DNA from: Brevibacillus sp. JNUCC-41
GTDB lineage: Bacteria > Bacillota > Bacilli > Bacillales > DSM-1321
Reading direction: 5' to 3'
Assembly: GCF_014844095.1 (NCBI RefSeq)
Contig: NZ_CP062163.1
Coordinates: 4,807,501-4,871,500, forward strand
DNA length: 64,000 bases
The notes under the pieces are model-generated. The model was given only the letters and a program-made list of their open reading frames with translations, was not told where the DNA came from and did not search any database. Below, in pieces: positions 53,855 through 61,756 of this stretch. The translations under genes were made by a program, and so were the position numbers. Each line of letters begins with the position of its first letter. Position 1 is the first letter of the stretch.

Positions 53855-54376
53855 ATGAAGATAAGGAAAGCCAAAGAAAAAGATGTAATTGGAATAGCAA
53901 ATGTTCATATTAACAGCTGGAAAACGACTTATAAAGGAATCCTCCCGGACCAATATTTGTCCTCCATGAATCTGGAAGCCAAAAAGAAAAACTGGCTAAG
54001 AAATTTAAAGATGCTGCATAATGCCACCTTTGTAGCGGAAAACGCCAATGGGAAAATTATCGGTTTCGCTGCCGGCGGGCCTGAACAAACGAAGGATCCG
54101 CATATTCAAGGTGAAGTATATGCGATTTATTTTTTAAAAGAATATCAACGGCAGGGACTCGGCCGAAAAATGATAAAAGCGGTCATACATGAGCTTATTG
54201 AAATGGGACATAAGAATTTAATAATCTGGGCACTAAAGGATAATCCTTCATGCGGTTTTTACAAAGCCCTTGGCGGTCAAGTGATAGCTGAAAAAACCGT
54301 TAAAATGGCAGGCATCGAGCTCATCGAAGTCGGTTTCGGGTGGGAAGATATTCAGGATATCCTTTTGCATTTGTAA
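53855..54376 (+). CDS. GNAT-family N-acetyltransferase
   Basis: 173 residues. The GNAT core is visible: N-terminal IRKAKEKDVIGIANVH, beta-4 GEVYAIYFLKEYQRQGLG with acetyl-CoA loop RQGLGRKM, and LIIWALKDNPSCGFYKALGG. It acetylates an unknown small molecule or protein amine. AGAAGGTG precedes the ATG. Monocistronic. Confidence 0.9.
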   Translation: MKIRKAKEKDVIGIANVHINSWKTTYKGILPDQYLSSMNLEAKKKNWLRNLKMLHNATFVAENANGKIIGFAAGGPEQTKDPHIQGEVYAIYFLKEYQRQGLGRKMIKAVIHELIEMGHKNLIIWALKDNPSCGFYKALGGQVIAEKTVKMAGIELIEVGFGWEDIQDILLHL

Positions 54377-54385
54377 GCGTATCTC

Positions 54386-54413
54386 AAAGAGGGTGTTACA
54401 CCCCACCCTCTCT
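54386..54413. terminator. bidirectional terminator
   Basis: AGAGGGTG / CACCCTCT hairpin between the convergent GNAT and helD genes. Confidence 0.75.
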
Positions 54414-54414
54414 T

Positions 54415-56664
54415 TCATGTCTCGATAAGGAAAGCATTTTTCTCATTACCTAAAAAATAAAGCCTGTGCAATGGCCTTGTCATTGTTACGTACAGCAATT
54501 TGATATCAAGTTCATTTCCATGGCAATACGCTTCTTCCAGGGATATTGCAAAAACGACATCGAATTCGAGACCTTTGGCTTGATAGGAAGGAACAATCAA
54601 CGTTTTATCCTTAGGGATGTTTCCAGCTTCATCAATTAAATGAAAGCCTTGATGGAATCCCTTTAGTTTCTCGTTTGCCAGTTTGCAATCTTTCATCGTT
54701 TTAGCAATAACGGCAAACGTTTTAAATCCTTCTTCTTTAAGGCTTGCAATAAGTTCGATAAGTTCTTCTTCCCAACCTTCCTTTTCAATGGAAACGAATT
54801 CTGGATCTTTACCATGACGGACTACAGGTTCAACTTCCGGGAAATCATATGTTAACAACTGAAGTATTTCATTAGCTTGTTTCATTATTTCAACAGTAGT
54901 TCTGTAGCTTTTTTGTAATTCAGTATACGTTGCCCGAGGGAAAATACGACTGTGAACCTCTTCCCATGTTTGAAGTCCGCGGTATGAATGGATGCCTTGT
55001 GCAAGATCGCCTACAAGAGTGAACATATCGGTTTCCACTGCCGTCTTTAGTGCCTGTAACTGCATGAAGCTGTAATCCTGTGCCTCATCAATGACGACAT
55101 TTTTTGCTTTGTTTTCTTTATCGACACCAAAAAGCCGCTCCTGAAGATATAACAATGCTCCTAAGTCCTCCAGCTCATAACTTTTAACAGAAAATAATTT
55201 ATGATTATACTCACATAATACACTGGCATCTTCAACAGTAAGTTTACCGTTGCTGTAAGAGGCAAGACGCTCCGGATCTTCGTATAACTCCTTATAGTAA
55301 TCCAAGAGATCTTTACTTTTGAATTGCTTAAAATACCCTTTTACGGAAGTACGGATCGCCTTTTGGATCTGACCAATCCTTTCCTCCTTTTTATCGAGGC
55401 ATTTTGTAACAAAATCCTTACGAATGACTGGATCAATATTTCTATAGAGAGCTTTCTCAATTTTGGCATCATAAAGATCAACAACACGTTCAAGCATTAT
55501 TTTCTTTTTCAATTTCACTTCATTTTGTAAAATGGCCTTCAGTTTGTCCAGCCTGCTGTATAATGGTAAATACCAATAATCCTCTTCCAATAATCTAATG
55601 AACTTCTTAGCGGAATAGAGGCGATATTTATCACAATAAAAATCAGCATTAGGATGGAAACCCTTGAAAATATCCTTTACATATTCGTCCAATATATATT
55701 TAAAGACAGGGGAGCCCTTCAGACCTGATATCCAGACCGCTGAATTAATTTCTTGATCATCCTTTTCCAGCAATCGAGTTAATTTATCATCCGCTACAAG
55801 CTTCACCTGCTTTCCTATCGCTGCCTGAACATATTCGGAAAATGTGAATTGTTTTACCTTTTCCACACCCAATTCAGGTAAAGCTTCAGATATGTAATCA
55901 ATGAAAACCCGGCTCGGAGCAAGAATCATTAATTGGCGCGGATCGAACAGGTCTTTATAGTGATAAATGAAATAAGAGATCCTATGTAAAGCAATTGTAG
56001 TTTTACCACTGCCCGCTGCGCCTTGGACAATGATAGGTTTATTCAAATCTGCACGAATGATTTTATTTTGTTCTTCCTGGATCGTGGTAATGATATCTGT
56101 CAGTCGATTGCTGGAACTTTTGGAAAGGGATTCTTGCAATAATTCATCCGTCGTTGTCAAATCAATGTCCCTTATCTCCTCCAAGACACCTTCTTCGATC
56201 ATTAGCTGTCTTTTTAAAGTGATATTCCCGCTGAATGTCTCTCCTTCGGCTTCATATTCTATTTCACCAATCCGTCCCTCATAATAGAGGTTTGCAATCG
56301 GCGATCGCCAATCGACGATGATCTGTTCCTGGCTTTCCCTCTGATAAAGCGATGTTTTTCCGAAATAAAGGACTTCGCCTATATCACTGTCATTCCTTTC
56401 GAAATCCACTCTTGCAAAATAAGGCTTTTTACTTGCTTTGCGTAAACTTTCAAGTTCGGTTTTGGACATCTCAAAAAAGTTGGCCGTCGTCAGTAACTGT
56501 GAATATAAGCCCGATTCAGACCAATCGGCATCGCCAAAAGCTTCTTGCATATTCCGCTGAAACTGATCTTTGCTTGTTTCTGATGTTTTGATGACTACAT
56601 CGATATAACGTTTCGTAAAATCCAGCCGCTGCCGTTCCTGTTCAAAATCAGGGTGATTACCCAA
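54415..56664 (-). CDS. helD: HelD-like UvrD/Rep-family ATPase (RNA polymerase recycling factor)
   Basis: About 749 residues. Superfamily 1 motifs: Walker A GAAGSGKTT, motif II VVIDEAQDYSFMQ, GDLAQGIHSYRG, motif VI VTMTRPLHRLYF. The long coiled N-terminal arm and a large insert (about 330-500) are those of HelD, which uses ATP to pull stalled RNA polymerase off DNA. TTG 56664 follows GGGGAGG; GTG 56673 overlaps that site. Monocistronic. Confidence 0.92.
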   Translation of the reverse strand: MGNHPDFEQERQRLDFTKRYIDVVIKTSETSKDQFQRNMQEAFGDADWSESGLYSQLLTTANFFEMSKTELESLRKASKKPYFARVDFERNDSDIGEVLYFGKTSLYQRESQEQIIVDWRSPIANLYYEGRIGEIEYEAEGETFSGNITLKRQLMIEEGVLEEIRDIDLTTTDELLQESLSKSSSNRLTDIITTIQEEQNKIIRADLNKPIIVQGAAGSGKTTIALHRISYFIYHYKDLFDPRQLMILAPSRVFIDYISEALPELGVEKVKQFTFSEYVQAAIGKQVKLVADDKLTRLLEKDDQEINSAVWISGLKGSPVFKYILDEYVKDIFKGFHPNADFYCDKYRLYSAKKFIRLLEEDYWYLPLYSRLDKLKAILQNEVKLKKKIMLERVVDLYDAKIEKALYRNIDPVIRKDFVTKCLDKKEERIGQIQKAIRTSVKGYFKQFKSKDLLDYYKELYEDPERLASYSNGKLTVEDASVLCEYNHKLFSVKSYELEDLGALLYLQERLFGVDKENKAKNVVIDEAQDYSFMQLQALKTAVETDMFTLVGDLAQGIHSYRGLQTWEEVHSRIFPRATYTELQKSYRTTVEIMKQANEILQLLTYDFPEVEPVVRHGKDPEFVSIEKEGWEEELIELIASLKEEGFKTFAVIAKTMKDCKLANEKLKGFHQGFHLIDEAGNIPKDKTLIVPSYQAKGLEFDVVFAISLEEAYCHGNELDIKLLYVTMTRPLHRLYFLGNEKNAFLIET

Positions 56665-57732
56665 TGAAACCACCTCCCCTTCCTTATTTAGTTATCACAC
56701 TCATTAAAATGCCGATGCTAAGACGAAATGGACATTTATACTATCAGAAAAGCCAATGGTTGACAAATCTGGAGACATAGAATGATATAGTTGAAATTTT
56801 ACCTTCCCTGATACTTCATATAATTTGTAGAATGCGCTAATAATTCCAGATTGGATTTTGCTATAATATGTTGACTTATGAAGGAACATTCAAACTTCCA
56901 GTAGGAAAATCATTTAATGCTTTTTTTACCATTCTGGGAATGGGAAGTTTATTTCCATTTCATCAGTTGGATATCACATGATCCGATGCAATGACAATTA
57001 TACTATCCTCTTTATACATAATGATATGCAATGAATTCATGTATATCAAAAAAACAACTGCCCCCCTCCCCTATCAAAACTGCTATAAGATTGCACAACA
57101 GTTATTGCATGTATTAGGGGGCAACCATACCACAGTTTTACTTGTTATTTTATTATTCATATATTAGGAAAGGCTTAATTCAGGCACTTTGGCAGCATTG
57201 GATTGATCATTAGTGTAGTTATGTATGTGATGCACGCTTTAATGACTTTTTCTTATCCATGAAAGCCGTCCCCTGAAAAGGAATTCAATCAAATAAAGTT
57301 GGCCGAGGTAAAAGGGGCGGACATCATAGAAAGCTACAATTTGTGCGGGTATAACTGCGACCGTGCATTAGGCATCATCATGGGTATGTTGGATTGGGAT
57401 ATCCCAATGGACTGGCGGGGGGTGACATACCTTTATTCGGCAAGGAATTTACTTCAAGATACATTTTTTTCAGATAGGGTCTGACTAAAAATATTATAAT
57501 GTTTCTCCTACGGCTATAACTAATCAAGTCTCTGGCTTCAATAATGTATGGTCCTCATGATTCTCTGGAATGACCCAGCACTTCCATTAGGATAAAGTGC
57601 TCGATTATACTTTCTTCTACAATTGTCATCATCTCTTAACATAAATAACGCTAATTTAATATTTTTATTGGAAACTCCCATTATATACTTACATTACAAT
57701 TAAATAATTTTTTTAAGAAAGTGGGTACTGTC
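56665..57732. other. 1.07-kb region without a convincing gene
   Basis: Holds an inverted structure at about 57058-57124 (TGCCCCCC...AGGGGGCA) and a 61-codon plus-strand frame (57299-57484, begins MAEVKGADIIESYNLCGYNC) without a ribosome site. The middle is slightly less AT-rich, suggesting relics of a deleted gene. No other feature recognised. Confidence 0.4.
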
Positions 57733-57972
57733 ATGGAAATGAATGAAAGACAACCAATGCTATCCCCTAAATTAATCCATGAACTTGAAATTTTATCAAC
57801 CAAAACAAATATGCCTATCTCCGAAATATTGGAAATATCTGTAGTGTCACTGCTGGAAAAGGTGAATAATACTAAAGAACTGAATGTTGGACTTAATAAT
57901 AAGGAAATGATCTTAAGAAATAAAATCATCATCAATCAAAATAAAGAGGTTTTGAATAACCAAAGCACTTGA
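57733..57972 (+). CDS. Small protein with ribbon-helix-helix-like segment, 79 residues
   Basis: Begins MEMNERQPMLSPKLIHELEI. The stretch SPKLIHELEILSTKTNMPIS and the following ILEISVVSLLEK has the strand-helix-turn-helix spacing of RHH regulators, although the first strand is poor. ATG 57733 has a weak GGGT site; GTG 57721 is an alternative. It is followed by a good terminator, which supports expression. No toxin partner adjacent. Confidence 0.55.
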   Translation: MEMNERQPMLSPKLIHELEILSTKTNMPISEILEISVVSLLEKVNNTKELNVGLNNKEMILRNKIIINQNKEVLNNQST

Positions 57973-57994
57973 CCATATAGGTGAAGTGCTTTTT
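57962..57994 (+). terminator. terminator of the small RHH-like gene
   Basis: AAAGCACTT / AAGTGCTTTTT stem-loop overlapping the stop codon. Confidence 0.8.
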
Positions 57995-58159
57995 GCTTCC
58001 TAACTGCCACTGTTTTAATGGATAAATATTCTATCGTGGTTTCCAATATAATATTTATTAAAAATAGCCCTATAAAATATTCAGCAAAATCCCCTTCATA
58101 TTTGATTAAGATACCATGTAGGGTTCCTGAAAAAATCATATCGGTTTGATAATTACGCA

Positions 58160-58187
58160 TAAAAAAAAGCAGCTATTAGCTGCTTTT
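58160..58187 (-). terminator. Distal terminator for the RDD gene, next to element E
   Basis: AAAAGCAGC-TATTA-GCTGCTTTT hairpin with A8 on the left (T8 on the minus strand). Its segment CAGCTATTA (58170-58178) recurs at 58344-58352. Confidence 0.75.
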
Positions 58188-58343
58188 CAAAAGGATGGCT
58201 ATCTAAATGTTAAACAAAGTGACTCCCGCATAGAAAAGTTCGAACAAGCGAGTGCCCTCCGTTCCAATCAACGTTTGAATTTTTAAAAACCCTCAAAAAA
58301 CTATAGACAAACTTGATCCTCCAAGTTTGCCTACAGTCTGAAA
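58188..58343 (+). repeat. Composite intergenic element, copy E (core deleted)
   Basis: Left part CAAAAGGATGGCTATC and TTAAACAAAGTGACTCC aligns with the 5' part of copy D. The GC core is mostly lost (GCGAGTGCC remains). CGTTTGAATTTT leads to the 3' hairpin AGACAAACTTG/CAAGTTTGCCT (58304-58334) and CAGTCTGAAA. Confidence 0.75.
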
Positions 58344-58368
58344 CAGCTATTAAACTCTTATCATTGAA

Positions 58369-58770
58369 TCATGGTCTATTTGATGTCACGTATGTACCAG
58401 CTATGAAATCATGTATCGCTCTATGGTCTTTCCTTAGGCCGACCATGAATGCACTAACAATAAACCCTATCCCCAATGTAATGGCATAAACCAAAGCAGC
58501 AACTAAATACCTCAATAGCATTGTGCCGATTCCTAATTTTTTGCCGTCCATCCTTACTATGCGTATTCCCATAATCCGTTTACCTACTGTATAGCCATAC
58601 CATAATATCGGGACAAGCAGCATGTAAAGAAAGTCGAAGAGCGTTGAATAGTTTTCATTTTCCCAATCTCCAGTAATCAACCCGAAAATTATCGCTAATG
58701 GTAAAGATACTATTATGCCATCCAATAATCCTGCTAAAAAACGTTTCCAAAAACCTACTGAATCACTCAT
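58369..58770 (-). CDS. RDD-family membrane protein
   Basis: 133 residues. Arg and Asp of the RDD signature appear in FWKRFLAGLLDGIIV and in HRAIHDFIAGTYV, with three membrane segments between and the family's GKRIMGIRIV loop. Function unknown, possibly ion exchange or transport. AGGAGGATCATAA precedes the ATG. Confidence 0.9.
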   Translation of the reverse strand: MSDSVGFWKRFLAGLLDGIIVSLPLAIIFGLITGDWENENYSTLFDFLYMLLVPILWYGYTVGKRIMGIRIVRMDGKKLGIGTMLLRYLVAALVYAITLGIGFIVSAFMVGLRKDHRAIHDFIAGTYVTSNRP

Positions 58771-59113
58771 TTATGATCCTCCTGTCGTGTTAGTTACAGT
58801 TACCTATATTACCAATTAAAAGGGTGATGCGTAACGAGTCTTTATACCTATAATCATTTTTGTTTAAAAAATAAAACATACTTTATACGCTACAATTTTA
58901 AAATAAAATTTAATCCTTGTGTAATTTTTGCCTATAAACGTTTGTTTTTGCTAATCTGCCTTTAATTTTCATAAGAAATAAGATACAATTTAAATGATGC
59001 ACAGTTTAAAACATACAAGACCGTAAACTGCTGTTTGTGTGAATCAGCGTATAACTAATGAAACAAAGTGTTGGACACGTTGAAACAAAAGTATTTTGGA
59101 GGAATGTAAATAA
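58771..59113. other. 343-base divergent region
   Basis: AT-rich, with promoters for the RDD and ABC-F genes presumed here. A GATACAAT word near 58982 is a possible -10 for the ABC-F gene. No structured leader or short ORF of the antibiotic-attenuation kind was seen. Confidence 0.35.
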
Positions 59114-60733
59114 ATGATTACAGTAAATAATGTTGGTTTACGCTATGGCGATCGTAAACTGTTTGAAGATGTTAACATAAAGTTCACGCCTGGTAACTGC
59201 TATGGCCTGATTGGGGCGAATGGTGCGGGTAAATCCACTTTCTTAAAAATCCTTTCAGGTGAAATTGAAGCGCAATCCGGCGATGTCCATATGGGCCCTG
59301 GCGAACGCCTTGCCGTTCTAAAACAAGATCACTTCGCTTATGAAGAGGAAGAAGTCCTTAAAGTTGTCATTATGGGACATGAAAGATTATATGAAGTCAT
59401 GCAAGAAAAAGATGCCATCTATATGAAGGAAAACTTCACGGATGAAGACGGAATGAAAGCGGCCGAACTTGAAGGTGAATTTGCCGAATTAAACGGATGG
59501 GAAGCCGAACCTGAAGCTTCAATCCTCTTAAAAGGCCTTGGCATTGCAGAAGACCTGCATACAAAGAAAATGGCTGAGTTGACTGGTGGCGACAAAGTTA
59601 AAGTATTGCTTGCCCAGGCACTATTCGGTAAACCGGATGTTTTATTACTGGATGAGCCTACCAACCACTTGGACTTAAAAGCGATCAAATGGCTGGAAGA
59701 GTTCTTGATCAACTTTGAAAACACTGTTATCGTAGTTTCCCATGACCGTTACTTCCTTAATAAAGTTTGTACACATATCGCGGATCTTGATTTCGGTAAA
59801 ATCAAAATTTATATCGGGAACTATGACTTCTGGTATGAATCAAGCCAGCTTGCCCTTAAATTGACTCAAGATGCCAATAAGAAAAAGGAAGAAAAAATCA
59901 AAGAGCTACAAAATTTCATCGCGCGCTTCAGTGCCAATGCATCGAAATCGAGCCAGGCGACATCCCGTAAGAAATTATTGGATAAAATCAGCTTGGATGA
60001 CATCGAGCCTTCTTCGCGCCGCTATCCATATGTCGGCTTTACACCTGATCGTGAAATCGGGAACGACCTGCTTCGTGTAGACGGACTCTCGAAAACGATC
60101 GATGGTGTAAAAATATTGGATAACGTCAGCTTCACGATGAATAAAGGCGACAAGATTGCATTTGTCGGTAAAGATGAGATTGCTAAAACAACAATGTTCA
60201 AAATCTTGGCAGGTGAAATTGAACCGGATAGCGGCTCATTCAAATGGGGCGTTACGACATCCCAGGCATACTTCCCTAAGGATAATGCTGAATTCTTTGA
60301 AGGTGTCGATTTAAATCTTGTCGATTGGCTCCGTCAGTATTCTCCTAATGACCAGAGCGAAAGCTTCCTGCGCGGTTTCTTAGGCAGAATGCTATTTTCT
60401 GGCGATGAAGTAACGAAAAAGGCAAGCGTACTTTCAGGGGGCGAAAAAGTCCGCTGTATGCTTTCCAAAATGATGTTAAGCGGATCGAACGTCCTAATGC
60501 TTGATGAACCTACCAACCATCTGGACTTAGAGTCGATTACGGCATTGAACAACGGTTTAATCAGCTTTAAAGGATCTATGATCTTCTCTTCTCATGACCA
60601 TCAGTTCATCCAAACTATAGCGAACCGGATCATTGAACTTACACCAAAAGGTACAGTCGATAAGCAAATGAGTTATGATGAATACCTTGAAAATAGCGAA
60701 TTGCAAAAGCAAGTAGCTGAAATGTACAAATAA
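59114..60733 (+). CDS. ABC-F family ATPase (YkpA/YbiT-like)
   Basis: 539 residues, two ABC domains without membrane part. Domain 1: GANGAGKST, a signature written LTGGDK, Walker B LLLDEPTNHLDL. A charged linker (about 245-300) follows. Domain 2: P-loop GKDEIAKTT (Ala for the second Gly, usual in this subgroup as far as I recall), LSGGEKVR, LMLDEPTNHLDL. ABC-F proteins act on the ribosome during translation. TTTGGAGGAATG precedes the ATG. Confidence 0.92.
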   Translation: MITVNNVGLRYGDRKLFEDVNIKFTPGNCYGLIGANGAGKSTFLKILSGEIEAQSGDVHMGPGERLAVLKQDHFAYEEEEVLKVVIMGHERLYEVMQEKDAIYMKENFTDEDGMKAAELEGEFAELNGWEAEPEASILLKGLGIAEDLHTKKMAELTGGDKVKVLLAQALFGKPDVLLLDEPTNHLDLKAIKWLEEFLINFENTVIVVSHDRYFLNKVCTHIADLDFGKIKIYIGNYDFWYESSQLALKLTQDANKKKEEKIKELQNFIARFSANASKSSQATSRKKLLDKISLDDIEPSSRRYPYVGFTPDREIGNDLLRVDGLSKTIDGVKILDNVSFTMNKGDKIAFVGKDEIAKTTMFKILAGEIEPDSGSFKWGVTTSQAYFPKDNAEFFEGVDLNLVDWLRQYSPNDQSESFLRGFLGRMLFSGDEVTKKASVLSGGEKVRCMLSKMMLSGSNVLMLDEPTNHLDLESITALNNGLISFKGSMIFSSHDHQFIQTIANRIIELTPKGTVDKQMSYDEYLENSELQKQVAEMYK

Positions 60734-60742
60734 TGCTTTATG

Positions 60743-60774
60743 AAAGCACATCCTTAGTTGGATGTGCTTTTTTC
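60743..60774 (+). terminator. terminator of the ABC-F gene
   Basis: AAAGCACATCC / GGATGTGCTTTTTT hairpin. Confidence 0.88.
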
Positions 60775-60919
60775 GTTCCCGATTCTTCTGCTCCATTTAT
60801 TAATGTATTGAAGGTATAAAAAACACGCTGCATTAAATATAATAATATTTCCCGAAAGATGGGCACTGAATAATTTCATTGATAAAAAGGTATATTGATA
60901 AGGAAGGAGTGAGTTAGAA

Positions 60920-61192
60920 TTGGATGCTCATACAGTGAAAAATATTTTTGATGATACAGGATACCTTTTTTTATATGATAAATTCAGTTATCATTTTTAT
61001 GTATCCGGATTGTTCGACTTAGTGGATCAAGAAAAAACGATCTCGGATTTTTTAAATTCCTATGGATTCGATGATAAAAATCCTCTTTTTTTTGACGACT
61101 TTTCCTTTCATTTTAATTGCTTTCATTATTCCCACCAAAAACAAAAGATGATAAATTACTTGAAAACCGAGTATGACGAACATATATGTTAA
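60920..61192 (+). CDS. Hypothetical aromatic-rich small protein, 90 residues
   Basis: TTG start behind AGGAAGGAG. Begins MDAHTVKNIFDDTGYLFLYD and is unusually rich in Phe, Tyr and His (FSYHFYVSGLF, FFDDFSFHFNCFHYSHQ). Soluble by eye; one Cys in the middle and one at the C-terminus. Not recognised. A terminator follows. Confidence 0.6.
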   Translation: MDAHTVKNIFDDTGYLFLYDKFSYHFYVSGLFDLVDQEKTISDFLNSYGFDDKNPLFFDDFSFHFNCFHYSHQKQKMINYLKTEYDEHIC

Positions 61193-61243
61193 GTATAAAA
61201 GGCCAGATAAACTGATCCTGCCTTCTTTAAACGAGGACTATTC

Positions 61244-61280
61244 AAAAAAGGTAAGAGCATATAAGTGCTCTTACCTTTCT
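61244..61280 (+). terminator. terminator
   Basis: AAAGGTAAGAGCA / TGCTCTTACCTTT hairpin after the 90-residue gene. Confidence 0.85.
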
Positions 61281-61349
61281 TCATTTTATTCTTCTCCGTT
61301 ACTCTTCCTTGCCTGCTGCCCTATTCATGTTTTCCTCAGCATTTTCTTG

Positions 61350-61700
61350 TTTTATGGCTGGTAATGGTATATTGCGTTTCCCTGAGAAATTCTGAAAGAA
61401 AGTCTTTGACATCAATGCCCGAAGATGCCTTTAATGGCTCCTGCAATGTGGCCATTGAATCCGTTGCATACCCAGGCCCCGCCATTCGCACCGCTTCCAG
61501 CTGTATCCACTACAGTGATTTTGTCGATATTACTAAGCGGGCTTGCCGCTTGTTTTGCATCTTCCGGAAGCATTTTCAAGATCATATCCATGACGGCTGC
61601 CTAACCGAACTGTTCAAATGATTCGGCAATCTTCTGCTTGACTTCGACATCTGCCTCCCCTGTCATCGACCCAAGAATGGAACGAAGATGTCCCTCTTTG
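61350..61700 (-). pseudogene. floT: Flotillin (FloT/YuaG-like) gene remnant
   Basis: On the minus strand the text LRSILGSMT (SPFH domain of flotillin) runs straight into VEVKQKIAESFEQFG, so about 250 codons of the middle are missing. A TAG follows, then AAVMDMILKMLPEDAKQA and SPLSNIDKITVVDTAGSG, the hallmark C-terminal part of FloT. A frameshift then leads to YATDSMATLQEPLKASSGID. There is no start region. It is a dead fragment of a membrane-microdomain scaffold gene; an intact copy may exist elsewhere. Confidence 0.85.
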
Positions 61701-61756
61701 TAACAGGGTTAAAGAACTTATATATGGAATATGGAGTATCCATTAAACCCAACCCT

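Noticed and set aside
57299-57484. 61-codon plus-strand frame beginning MAEVKGADIIESYNLCGYNC
   Set aside because: No ribosome site, no family resemblance and no terminator; probably a chance frame or gene relic.
60160-60190. Second P-loop of the ABC-F protein (GKDEIAKTT) as a defect
   Set aside because: As far as I recall, the YkpA/YbiT subgroup normally has this altered loop, so it is not evidence of inactivation.
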